64,000 nt of DNA, taken from the NCBI GenBank assembly GCA_963920575.1, contig OY986963.1, forward strand, positions 7,230,896 to 7,294,895, written 5' to 3'. Shown here piece by piece: positions 1 to 10,353 of the stretch. The DNA is from Narthecium ossifragum. Its lineage: Eukaryota; Streptophyta; Magnoliopsida; Dioscoreales; Nartheciaceae. Numbering within the stretch: position 1 is the stretch's first letter; each line of letters opens with the position of its first letter. A program made the position numbers and the translations under genes. The notes under the pieces were generated by a model, which made no database searches, was not told the DNA's origin, and saw only the letters and a program-made list of their open reading frames with translations.

Positions 1-640
1 TTCGAGGCTAGGATTAGGACTTTTCCAAGATGCTTTCATACTAGAACCATGTTAGATCTTAGGATTGGATTCTAAACCCTAGATTATGATTGTAGGAGTG
101 CTAGAACCACTACCTTAATGCTAGAACCATTAAGACATATGATTATAACCTACAATTCGTTCTTTATCTTTATTGATTAAGCGATTTCAAAGTGCTAGAA
201 CCACTTTGATTATTCTCATACCAATTATCCGCTGATTTGATCTTAGTTCCGACGTAGACTTCTAATGAATCTATGTTGAGTGATAGTGGACCTAGCCGAT
301 CTTTTATCAACCTTAGAAAATCATCTAGAACTTATGGAATTGCTCTTGTCCTATGATTGCCTAGATGGCTCTCGATTACGGATTAGAAATTCTAGCCTTT
401 TCTCCTATTGTTATTCCCCCGATTTAGTTTGATTCAAGTTAAAAGTAGTTCAAAGACCAACTATCATTCATCTTCCTTAACTTTTGATTTAGAACTATGC
501 ACGGTAATTAGACTTAATTCTGTTTTCCCTGTGGACCGACTCGGACTCATTGCTATCTACCCATAAAGTAGTTAGTTAGTGATTCGGATTATAAATTTCT
601 AATTTTGACGTTCTTGTTAAGACTACGACACTTTTAAAGG
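1..640. other. intergenic, possible decayed retroelement
   Basis: I see no gene here. The motif TGCTAGAACCA recurs about four times between 40 and 205, and a stretch near 525-600 (ccctgtggaccgactcgg) resembles the sequence found near the ends of Gypsy-type retroelements. No long reading frame remains, so the retroelement origin is only a guess. Confidence 0.3.
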
Positions 641-1126
641 CATGTCAGACCCCCACTATCGTCCTAGCTCTCCATCTCCCCTAAGGCCAACAATCTCGAA
701 GCCCAGCATTAGATTCGACGATGCCCACCAACGCCATCGATGCCGCTCAACGCCGCCGCTCAGTCGCCCTGCCTCGCCGAGGTCTCTACGAGCTCCATCA
801 CCCCTCTCGAATCCGGCGGCGCCACCGCTTGATTTCCATGTCTCTAGCCTCCCCGACACTATTGAACACTGGATCCGTGAACCCCTTGCCGCTACAACTC
901 TCTTCCGACCGTTTCCTGGCCAGATCTGCCCGTCGCCGCCGACCGCTACCTCCTCCCTCATGAGATGCGATGGGTTAACCCGATCCGTTTAATAAACGGG
1001 TTAGACAGTTCGGGTCAGGTTGACCCATTTATTAAACAGGTTGGGTTCGGTTTGGACATATAGGTCAAGATACATTGTCTCGACCACTCGAACCCGACCC
1101 GTGAACCCGAAGTGCCACCCCTATTT
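641..1126. mobile_element. truncated hAT-like element
   Basis: The right end reads CCCGAAGTGCCACCCCTA and the inner part carries repeated AAACGGGTT and AACCCGACCC motifs. This matches the right end of the complete hAT-like element at 21494-22273. No matching left end or 8-bp duplication was found, so the copy looks truncated. The GC-rich stretch 642-992 gives overlapping open frames in several registers with no recognisable protein. Confidence 0.55.
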
Positions 1127-1449
1127 CACAAGGACTAGTTTTGATTTTTTTTTTTCTAACACACTCGAAAGGAGCTAATTCTCATAAGTATAGAAAAAAA
1201 AACTTGCTTTTATGGAAGTTCCGTATTGCATGGAAATTATTGCCTTTTATTTTTAAAAATGTAGAATCAACATTGACTAGATTGATAACAATGTAAGAGT
1301 GTAGATATGATTCTTGGTTGGGTGCCACATATCTTAATGTTGTTTTAGAGTTATGGCGGGTTATTGGGAGGTTTTTGAAATTTTCTATTGTTCCTATTCG
1401 GAGTTAAATGCTAAAGTCGATGCAGTTGCCCCTTCGATTCGAGTCTAAG

Positions 1450-1609
1450 TCTCGTTTGGTTGTAGGATAGGCTATTCCGAATTTAGAGAAAATAAAAATT
1501 AATATGCTAGGATAATTAGTGAAATAGAGTTATTGAGGATGTGGTGTTTGGTAGAAAAGTAGGGATAGGGATTGGTATCCCACACCAATCCCGTAACCAA
1601 ACACGGCAG
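1450..1609. mobile_element. small MITE-like inverted repeat
   Basis: The left end CGTTTGGTTGTAGGATAGG and the reverse complement of the right end (TGTTTGGTTACGGGATTGG) match with few differences, giving about 160 bp with terminal inverted repeats. The target-site duplication is not clear. The rest of 1127-1857 shows only AT-rich sequence with no gene. Confidence 0.45.
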
Positions 1610-1857
1610 TGTCACAACCAATGTCGGTTATAGCTGATTTCAGCTTAACTGTTAAAAAAAAACAATATAAGAGCTAATTTGTGGAATTCCCAAGAAATAA
1701 CATGCTCTATTGTTCTATTAGCATATCAAATTATGGACTTAAAATATGTATTTTTCATTTCTGTCTTCAACCAAGGGAGAAAGAGAGAAAAAAGGTAGAT
1801 TAAAGGATCGATTGGAAAATTATAGAGGTAAATTTACTCATTAACACATGAATAAAG

Positions 1858-2152
1858 TTTTGTGTATATGACCACGTTATCGGTAATGAAGTATCGATGG
1901 ATTAGATCAATCAATCAGTACCTCACTACCGATCCGATCATTGATACATTTAATCGGTAGTGAGGTTCCGACTGAGTGACCTATTCCATCGGTACCGATT
2001 GGATCGCGTATGTAACGTACATGGTTTCGACCATATACAAAAATCAGCACTTTTAACATATTTAAGAGAATAAAAAAGAAGGTGCTGGTAGTGAGGTTCC
2101 GACTGAGTGATCTATTCCATCGGTACCGATTGGATCGCATATGTAACGTACA
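1858..2152. repeat. CGGTAGT-palindrome MITE, copy R1, duplicated up to the gap
   Basis: The copy contains GTAGTGAGGTTCCGACTG, GGTACCGATTGGATCGC and a right end AAATCAGCAC at 2041-2050, the terminal motif also seen in copies R3 and R4. About 60 bp (1955-2014) recur 131 bp downstream (2086-2145), immediately before the run of N. Confidence 0.6.
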
Positions 2153-2352
2153 NNNNNNNNNNNNNNNNNNNNNNNNNNNNNNNNNNNNNNNNNNNNNNNN
2201 NNNNNNNNNNNNNNNNNNNNNNNNNNNNNNNNNNNNNNNNNNNNNNNNNNNNNNNNNNNNNNNNNNNNNNNNNNNNNNNNNNNNNNNNNNNNNNNNNNNN
2301 NNNNNNNNNNNNNNNNNNNNNNNNNNNNNNNNNNNNNNNNNNNNNNNNNNNN
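2153..2352. other. assembly gap (200 N)
   Basis: Exactly 200 N. The round number suggests a placeholder gap of unknown true size. It starts inside the second copy of a local duplication. Confidence 0.97.
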
Positions 2353-2833
2353 AACACGGTGACTTTTCCATTTTCCGATCCTCATGTAAATTGGATCGCG
2401 CTGCGAGCCCTTTAACATATATAAATACTGTTTTAAAGGGAGAAATCTGAGAACTTTAACTACAAATTTAAGTCTAATACATAAATGAACATATATAAAT
2501 AACACTAATTATCAAGGGTCCGTTTTGGATTAAAATTATGATAAATTTAGATAATGGATAAACTAAAAATTATGTAAACATAAAAGATAGTTACGTAAAA
2601 TTCAAAGAAAAGTGTTAAGGACCCAAAGTGTCACAAAGAGCATGGAATACTTTCCTCGAATACATGTTTACATAATATATGCATCAGATCCAGCAATTCT
2701 GAAATCCCGGCCGATCCCAATCCGAAACTTCGAAATGTATTTGGATTTGGACACCTCCCAATCATGAAATCCGGCGTATCGGATTTTTGCTCAAATCGAA
2801 TCCGATACCGAAACTAAAAACTTCATTAGTACT
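2353..2833. other. intergenic, expansin 3' flank
   Basis: AT-rich sequence with no gene. Around 2525-2625 the text resembles 23570-23720 (shared ..AAAAATTATGTAAA..), so a diverged dispersed repeat may be present. Confidence 0.4.
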
Positions 2834-3869
2834 TTAGAAGGGGAACTGTTTGGTGGCCGTGTAAGTTTTACCGTAGGTCCAATCGCGAGGGGCGGCGGTG
2901 TAGACGGTGAGCGAGACGGCGTCGCTGGTGGTGACCTCAAAGGAGAGCGGCTGGCCGTGGAGGTCGGCGTTTATGTGCCAGTTCTGGCCCCAGTTGCGTC
3001 CCATCGGAAGCCACCCCGTCGCCGTCCCTTTGATCTTTACCTCCGTCACGTCCCCCGCCCCGGCCACGTTGCTGATTAGCACCGTCAGATAGTATCGCCG
3101 GCCGTCGATTGTGAACCGGACGCCGTCCTGGCGTGTGCACTTGACTCTGAATTCGACCACCACCCAAGAGATACGTATGAAATCTTAATAGAAGAAACAA
3201 AAGATGCTAATTTGGGAAGGAGCAGAGGAAATGGCGGTACTCACCGGCGGTACTGGATGGGCATCGTGCCGGCCTTCCAGAGGGCGACCTTCTCGAAGGC
3301 GGCGATGGGGAGGACGAAGTGGTCGTTGGGAGGATTACAGATGCCCCCGGCGTCGGCGGGGAGGCCGTAGTTGGGCGGGCAGAAGTTGGTGGCGGTGACC
3401 ACTATGGACGTGCCTGGGATACACCATTTCAGCTCCTCCACGCACCTCACCTCGTAGCAACCCCCGCACGCCGCGCCCTTCGCGAACAGCGCCTCGCTCA
3501 GCCCCGCCGTCGCCATTCCGTACCCGGCGTTTCCCAAATCGCCATACCCACACGCCCCTCCTGTAGGACAACACAGAGATAAGTTAAGCCATCGAGATCG
3601 GATCTCCATAGGATCAGATTGCAAATCGATTAGATCGGGAGTAGATCTGTGCGAGGGGTCGACCCACCGACAGAGTCGCGGGGGTCGGCGGCGGCGTAGT
3701 AGGAGGCGTGGGCGGGGCGCCACTCGGATAGCGCCGCCGACGAGTAGGAGGAAGGGATATGGTGGTCGGCGGCGGTGGAGCTCAGCAGGGTGACGGCCAG
3801 GAGGATTAGGACCGGGAGCGATGATAATGGACGGAGATGATTCGACGGTGGGAATGGTGACTCCAGCAT
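2834..3869 (-). CDS. alpha-expansin, EXPA13-like
   Basis: Secreted cell-wall loosening protein that acts without hydrolysis on cellulose-xyloglucan contacts. Exons on the minus strand are 3869-3668, 3560-3245 and 3146-2834, all GT-AG, giving 276 residues. A signal peptide is followed by the double-psi barrel domain ([26 protein letters not shown]) and the C-terminal CBM63-type domain with conserved Trp residues ([14 protein letters not shown]). The usual HFD motif reads HFV, followed by [15 protein letters not shown], which matches the divergent EXPA13 clade rather than typical expansins. The start at 3869 opens directly on the signal peptide; an upstream ATG at 4076 lies in unrelated sequence. 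The gene is divergent from the PPR gene at 4128. Family is certain; the clade rests on remembered homologs. Confidence 0.93.
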
Positions 3870-4127
3870 CGTACGGTGGAGATCGATGGGACGAGGAGAG
3901 GGGGGTGTGAGTGGAGACGGGGTTTGGGTGGGGGTTTTGGCAATAAGATAGATACTTTGGGCGCTGTCAATGGCGATCCCCATGTGAGGGCCAGTGGTGT
4001 CGTCTTTTGTCTCTCGAAACGACCGTTGGGGGAAAGGACGAGAAAGGCCCTTCTGGAAAATATGAGCGGCACTCACATTAGTCAGTGGTGGGGATGGAAG
4101 TGATCATTTGATCCCCTGAACAAAGCG
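3870..4127. promoter_or_regulatory. shared divergent promoter region
   Basis: Only 258 bases separate the start codons of the expansin (-) and the PPR gene (+), so both promoters and both 5' UTRs must lie here or overlap the neighbouring transcript. The expansin side has a TA-rich stretch near 3940-3955. No clear TATA box is visible for the PPR side. Confidence 0.55.
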
Positions 4128-6307
4128 ATGGAAACCCAAATCCTCAAACCCCTCCCTACCGCGCTCCCGCCACTCGCCAACCCCAATAACCCCCTCTTCT
4201 CTGCCGCCACCATCTCCCACCTCAAGCAAATCCACGCCCTCCTCCTCCGCTCCGGCCTCGACCTCAACCCCTCCTTCCTCTCCAAGCTCCTCTCCCTCCC
4301 CCTCTCCTCCCCGTCCTCCCTCCACTACGCCCTGTCCGTCCTCCTCCATATCCCCGGCCTCGACGCCCGCGCGCGCAACCGCGCCATCCGCGCGCTCGAC
4401 CCCCGCCGCGCGCTCCTCGCCTACGCCTGTCTGCGTGCCGCTGGCATCGTCCCCGACCGCTTCACCTTCCCTCCGCTGCTGCGCGCCGCAGCCAGGGACG
4501 GCGGGCCCGCGGCCGAGGAGGTGTTGCGCGAGGCGCATGGGCTCGTCGTGAGGATGGGGTTCGACTCGGATCCCTTTGTGGAGACTGCTCTAGTGCGAGC
4601 TTATGCCTCGCGGGAGTGCCATGCCGATGCCCGCGAGGTGTTCGATCGGATGCTACATAGAGATGTCGTCGCCTGGGGCGTCATGCTCGACGGGTACGAA
4701 TCCGCTTCCGTTAAATTGTCGAAATTGGTTCAGATCCATTAAGGCATCGAGTCCGAAATCAGCATTCAGAACCATTGATAAAGTTGGATTTATTAGTGAT
4801 TTTATGGATGTGAATGGAGATCCAAACTCCGATAACCAAATTGAACTGAACTGGACTTGTGAAGTGTGGACTCTCGTCTCATGCCTTATAGGATCTGGAT
4901 TTGGATCTGCATAGGACCCGACCCGTTCTCTTATATCAGCTCTTTTAACTATATATGATTGGCAGTTGTTGCCAGAATGGCCGTTATGACGAAGCCCTGC
5001 AGCTGTTCGAAGAAATGAAAAGCTCAACTATAGTGCCGGACGGGGTGATCCTTGCCACTGTTCTCTCGGCATGTGGCCGTACTAGAAACTTGGAATTCGG
5101 CAGGGTGGTTCATTCGTACATTATTGACTCCAACCTCGCAGCCGATCCCCACCTCCTGAGCTCCCTCATAAACATGTATGCCAGCTGCAGAGCAATGGAT
5201 GCTGCTCAACAATTGTTCGATGAAATATCACCGAAGAACTTGGTAGCATCGACTGCCATGGTGTTCGGTTATGCTAGGGTTGGCGAGATTCAGAAAGCTC
5301 GTTCCGTCTTTGATCGGATGGATGACCGCGACTTGGTCTCTTGGAGTGCAATGATCTCAGGCTATGCTGAGAGTGACCAGCCCAATGAAGCACTCAAGTT
5401 ATTCAATCAAATGCAATCATCTGGCGTGCAGCCTGATCAGATCACCATGTTGAGTGTCATCTCTGCATGTGCCCATCTGGGAGCTCTTGATCTCGCCAAG
5501 TGGGTTCATGTCTTTGTCGACAATAACGGATTTGGAGGCATCTTGTCGATTAGCAATGCGCTCATCGACATGTATTCCAAGTGTGGTAACTTGACTAGTG
5601 CTCAGCGCATCTTTGATGAGATGCCCCAAAGGAATGTGATAACTTGGTCGAGCATGATCACAGCGCACGCCATGCATGGGCACGGAAGGTCTGCGCTAGC
5701 GCTTTTTGAACGGATGAAAGCGAAAGGTATCAAGCCTAATGGAGTGACTTTTGTGGGCTTGCTTTACGCTTGTAGTCATGCAGGCTTGGTCGACGAGGGT
5801 CGTCATGTCTTCCAATATATGGTAAAACAGCAGGGGATCAAGCCGAAGCATGAACATTATGGTTGCATGGTCGATCTACTGGGACGTGCCCAGCTACTGC
5901 AAGAAGCATTCGACTTTGTACAATCGATGCCCTTCAGGCCAAATGTGGTTGAATGGGGGGCTTTATTGAGTGCTTGCAGGGTTCATGGAAATGTAGAGAT
6001 TGGTGAAATTGCAGCCAAGAAGCTTTTGGAATTGGAACCAGATCATGATGGGGCTTACGTGCTTCTATCAAACATCTATGCCAAGGCCAGTAGGTGGGAT
6101 GATGTTGGCCAGGTGAGGAGGCTGATGAAAAGTAAGGGTGTGCTAAAAGAAAGGGGTTATAGTTGGATTGAGTTAAATGGGAATGTTCATGAGTTTGCCA
6201 TGGGGGATGATACCCATCCAAATTCGGGTGAAATCCACCAAAAGTTGAATGAGATTGTCACAAATTGGAGCTTGAAGGATATGTTCCAGACACAGGGAGT
6301 CTGTTGA
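4128..6307 (+). CDS. PLS-class PPR protein, truncated before an intact DYW domain
   Basis: Organelle RNA-binding protein of the plant PLS class, which normally directs C-to-U editing in plastids or mitochondria. Exon 1 is 4128-4693 and exon 2 is 4966-6307, giving 635 residues. Repeats are obvious (DRDLVSWSAMISGYAE, NALIDMYSKCGN, PQRNVITWSSMITAHAMHGH), followed by E and E+ motifs (VVEWGALLSACRVHGN, YSWIELNGNVHEF). The first 560 bases are very GC-rich, as in many monocot genes. The reading frame stops at TGA 6305-6307, although DYW-domain sequence continues in another frame to 6555. The 272-base intron is inferred from frame and homology: it lies inside a PPR motif and restores the expected repeat. 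The editing target is unknown. Confidence 0.88.
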
Positions 6308-6555
6308 TTGATCTGGAGGAGGAGGAGAAAAAAGCCATTATATTGCATAGTGAGAAGCTGGCTGTTTAGTTCGGGTTAATAAATTCGCAAAGGGGATCAT
6401 GCATTCGCGTCGCGAAGAATCTTCTAGTTTGCGAAGATTGCCATTGTTTCATGAAGTTGGTATCAAAGGTTTTCCACGGGGAGATTGTTTTGAGGGATAG
6501 GACTCGTTTCCACCATTACAAAGATGGTGTGTGCTCTTGTAATGACTTCTGGTGA
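6304..6555 (+). pseudogene. frameshifted DYW deaminase domain of the PPR gene
   Basis: Directly after the stop of the PPR frame, a different frame reads LIDLEEEEKKA, then HSEKLAV, a TAG at 6367-6369, FGLINSQRGSCIRV, the CEDCH zinc motif, RDRTRFHHYKDG and the C-terminal DFW followed by TGA at 6553-6555. These are the ordered DYW landmarks, including the HxE and CxxCH residues of the deaminase site. One frameshift near 6297-6304 and one in-frame TAG separate it from the upstream protein. Everything else is well kept, so the damage is recent or reflects a sequence error. Confidence 0.85.
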
Positions 6556-7584
6556 TTTGTCAGCCAGGATTGTGACTTATATGTTATGTATATATACACA
6601 CTTTGTTTCATTGTGTAACTATAATCAAATCTGATAATTTTCATGTTTATATCAAGTTCAATTTCAAGTGTCTATCATGTTCCATAGTCTAAATTTAATT
6701 GAACAAACATGAGAAATTAACCTACGAAGCTTGCTACCAATCTCACGTATGTATGCAAGTTGTCCCTTCTCATACTCTTTCCTCTTTTGGCCTCGGAGAT
6801 TCACTTGTGACAAAGAGATACCCAGGAATAACTCATTCCGGGCTTCCAAAAGTTTTAGAAGAGAGGGCCGGCAACCTTTCGGTTCTCCTGATTCCCTTCG
6901 TGAAACATATAAAACACCATTAACACCCTATACTGCCCATACTTTCCAATACTAAACTCAATACAGCGCAATTGCCACACTATTCTATTGTTTCCTCTGA
7001 GAACTTTGCTTGCCGCTTTCGGACGCCAGCCATCATTTCAAGGTGGGCACTCAAGGATCAATCCCAACTCCCCCTCTAAATTCCATCACTATTCTCTCCA
7101 ATAGTTTAAGCCCTCCTCTCCCCTCCTTTAATTCCTCTTTGCCACCTTTCTCTTTTTTTCCTTAATTCCATGTGAACTCGTTAAAAAGACCACCATGCAT
7201 GGCGTGACAATGATGGGCTTATGATCTGTATATAACTTCATAAACACAGGTATATAGATGTATAATCTAATGGTACGTATTGTGTAAGGATGGTGGGTAT
7301 GGTGTTTAGGGTTATAGGGGGGTGGTGTTTAGTTGGAGGAGAAGAATAAACTTATAAAGGGGAAAAGAACCAGAGGATGGATTGAGGAAAGAGGAAAAGC
7401 TAGCTAGGAGAGCAAGTTGTGGATCGAAAGGGGGTTTGGGTGGGGGGCCAGTCCAAGTGATCCTGCAGCACCACGTGGATGCCACGGCGGCACGTGTCAA
7501 AAGTGATTTGGCTTCTTTGGGGATGCCAGCGGGCGGGTGGCCGGAGCCGTATTTCGCAGTGAGTTTTTTTTTATTTGATACTTA
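6556..7584. other. intergenic
   Basis: PPR 3' flank. No supported gene. Short open frames near 6699-6955 and 7382-7660 lack any family motif or splice context. An ACGTGG/CACGTG-like cluster at 7472-7496 is noted without a gene to attach it to. Confidence 0.4.
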
Positions 7585-7589
7585 TTTGT

Positions 7590-8402
7590 TTATTTGTCTA
7601 CATATTGATGTGACATATCATATATGCATTACATATTACATGTGTCCGAATCGATTATGAACTACTAATTTTTTCATTTAGTTCATCTTTAATGGTCTAC
7701 CAATGAATTAATTAATGAATCGGTATCTCACTACCGATTGAATTATTCATCTACTCCATCGTATTAGAGACTTTTCAAAATAAAGCATCATCGCGTATGT
7801 TCGTAACCGTTCCGAACATACGCGACTTTTCGCGTTTCGCGTTTCCGAACGGACGGGACTTTTCGCGTTTCGCGTTTCCGAATGGACGCGACATATGCGA
7901 TGTACGCGAGCAGTCACAATTTTTCTAACAAACGCTTCTTTTCATATTTTGCTAGCTATAAATCCTCTTTCTTTTCTCATACGTACAAGGGTTGTTTTTA
8001 ACCGGATTTTTCTCCTAAAACCTTCTGCCAAAAATTTAACTATGTCCTACAGACTTTCTTTCGTCGGTATTAACGCAGGTGAGTGAGAACCTCGTTGTAT
8101 CCTAAAGGAGATTCGCCGGAGACCCGTTGTACTACCGATCTGGTGAGGGCGAATCAACCCTTAAGGGTAGCGACATCCGTAACGTGCCTCGAAGTTCTAT
8201 CAATCCGCTGCAGATCTTCTTTCCTTCTCCGACGTCCTCCAATTTCTCCAACACATCGGTAGTGAGATACCGATTGACTCTATTAACAAATCCGTACCTC
8301 ACTATCAGTATGATTTAATTGATAGTGGACTACCGATTTGATAGCGGACTACCAATTCGATAGCATGTGCATTACACATACCACATGTTAATGTACACAA
8401 AA
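7590..8402. mobile_element. CGGTAGT-palindrome MITE, copy R2, split by a solo LTR
   Basis: Left arm 7590-7761 (ATATGCATTACATATTACATG, then ATCGGTATCTCACTACCGAT) and right arm 8254-8402 (CGGTAGTGAGATACCGATTG, then ATGTGCATTACACATACC, ATGTTAATGTACACAAAA) are inverted relative to each other. Removing the inserted LTR and one CATCG leaves a continuous element of about 316 bp, close in size to copies R3 and R4. Confidence 0.65.
7762..8253 (+). mobile_element. solo LTR inside MITE copy R2
   Basis: A 492-bp insertion flanked by a perfect 5-bp direct repeat CATCG (7757-7761 and 8254-8258). It ends in CCAACA and starts with TATTAGAG, readable as a decayed TGTTGG-type end. Inside are a TATA box (CTATAAATCC near 7957), a possible transcript leader and a 33-bp direct repeat (7824-7889, GACTTTTCGCGTTTCGCG). 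No internal retroelement genes are present, hence a solo LTR. Orientation follows the TATA box. Confidence 0.7.
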
Positions 8403-8473
8403 CTTTACTCTTTTTATTTCGTGAGCAAAGGAAGCACAACTCATCGGTTGGTATTCTTCATTGATGTATTAAT

Positions 8474-9508
8474 ATGGGAAATCGTATCGGACCAGTTTTG
8501 ATACTAGCTTCATTTTCTCAAGCAATGACCGGATTGAGCCTTAAAATTTTAGTTGTTTGGTTGGGCATCAAACTGTATGTATCGCGCCGCCTGATGCAAC
8601 ATCAACATCCAAAACATGTTTGGTGCTTACCATGTATGAGCTACTGCTGCATCAGGTTATGCAGCCTAACAACCCCAATGCAGCATCGTGAGCTTCGTGT
8701 GATGCAACCTATATACTTCAGTCCCTTATTTACGCAACTTCTTGTGATAAACCAAATGCCAGATCGCAACGGCCTTCTAAAAGCTTTAGAGGAGCTGCAA
8801 CGGCCTTCTAAAACAGAGGAAATGGTGCGGCTTAAGTCGCTGATCGCTTACACGATGTGGGGTCTTTGGAAAGAAAGATGTCGGTATGTGATGGAGGAGG
8901 ATAGTTTCGAAACCAAGGACCTGGCTAGATCAATTACTTGGCAGGTTAAGGAATTTTTGATGGTGGGCAAGGAGAAGAGGATGGGGATCCAGAAAGTGGA
9001 ATGGAATGGGTTACTTATTCAGTCAGATGCAGTTGTTGACATGGATAGGGGGATGGCTGGTGTGGGTATCATATGTGTGGATGAGGAAGATGTGATGCTA
9101 TGGTCGGAGAGTGGGTCTCGGGTAGTCTCATCGGTTCTGATGGGGGAGCTACTGGCGGTGCAGCTAGCCCTACGGGTGGCACACAAGAGAGGGTTCCGAT
9201 GGGTTCTAGTGGAGACGGATTCTCTGTTTACGGCAAATATGATAGAGGGTCGGATGCCTCTAGTTCGAGATTGTGATCGGGTAGTGAAAGAGATATGGTG
9301 AGAGAGATGGGATTTTACGGAATTCATGGTCCGATATATTCCTAGTGAGGAGAATAGTCGGGCGGACTAGATGGCAAAAATGACCTTAGAGCTAACTAAT
9401 GTGTTTGATGGGGAAGAGACCCTAGCCGTCTCTTCCTAGTACCTCTAGTAGTATGTAATCTCCCTAGTGGAGAATCTAGTCTTACGGCTTAACTGTTCAA
9501 AAAAAATA
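8474..9508 (+). pseudogene. LINE (non-LTR retroelement) RNase H relic A
   Basis: The frame 8474-9301 encodes the 3' part of a plant L1-type polyprotein: a linker resembling the zf-RVT region (TMWGLWKERCR) and an RNase H-like domain with the acidic residues visible in SDAVVDMDRG, MGELLAVQLALR and VLVETDSLF. After a TGA the homology continues in the same frame as RYIPSEENSRAD, then a further stop. A run of A at 9499-9506 marks the LINE 3' end. No reverse transcriptase is present. It lies inside a TGATGCA-rich inverted-repeat context (about 8551-9625). Confidence 0.75.
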
Positions 9509-9625
9509 CCAAATCGCACGACACAACAACACGCAATTGCCTGCAATCGAATGCGAGCTCAGGGTGGCCTGATGCAACTTCAGCTGATACACTGCATCCA
9601 ATGATGCAACCAACTAAACAAAGCA
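8551..9625. repeat. TGATGCA-rich inverted-repeat element A
   Basis: The left side reads GTTGTTTGGTTGGGCATCA followed by CTGATGCAACATCAACATC; the right side reads GCAACTTCAGCTGATACACTG and GATGCAACCAACTAAACAAA. The reverse complement of the right end matches the left end imperfectly. The same vocabulary bounds element B at 58664-61210. Boundaries are approximate. Confidence 0.45.
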
Positions 9626-10353
9626 TTAACAAACTGACCATTGCTCAAGCTCGGCTTGAAAATCAATTTTGAACCAACCAAGAGTGATCGAGTTCAGCTC
9701 TATCGGCGATCTATTCGTTCCGACGTGTTCTTTGTGTGAACGTGATGTCGACCCTTCAAAGCCGCCAAAGCGCTCTCGCCCGCACTTTCGCGTGCCTTGC
9801 TGACTAGGCACGGAGAACAGGGTCCCACGCCACAAAGCATCCCATCCAGTGCCAACACTCCACGTATGCGTACAGTGCTCAGGCAGCAAAACGACAACCC
9901 TGGAAGCTTGGGATATTTCTGGCCATTGGTGTAAAGACAAAAGAAAGACGACGATAAGAGCTTCAACGGAACGTTGAGAAGAATCTAAAGCCGTATGCGT
10001 ATACCATACATCTACCTATCTATACCCCCTCCAACACCCCCTCTATAAAGCTAAAGGGTGAACAAGCTTGCCAACCTCCCCCCTCCTTCCTTCCTTCCTT
10101 CCTCTCTCTCTAGCTCCTTAGGTCTCTCTCTCTCTCTCTCATGCGTGGTTTTCTTTTATCATTCATGGCCTTGTTATTATTTCCTCGTTTAGGTTTCTAA
10201 CTCGCGCGGTTTTGGTGTTGCAGGTGTTTGTACATTAGTTTGAGGCCTTTTTTTCCTTGTTTTATTTGGAAACAAGGCCTCCCTTTCCTTGCTTTTGTTG
10301 TGAGTTTGGAGGAGTAGATCAACTCAAGAAGGTTTGTAGAAATTGATACATAT
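9626..10353 (+). promoter_or_regulatory. NAC gene 1 promoter and 5' leader
   Basis: A TATA box (CTCTATAAAG, 10041-10050) stands about 300 bp before the start codon. It is followed by a pyrimidine-rich leader with CTTC and CT repeats (10080-10140). TTGCAG at about 10218 could be an acceptor of a 5' UTR intron, but this is not certain. Confidence 0.45.
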
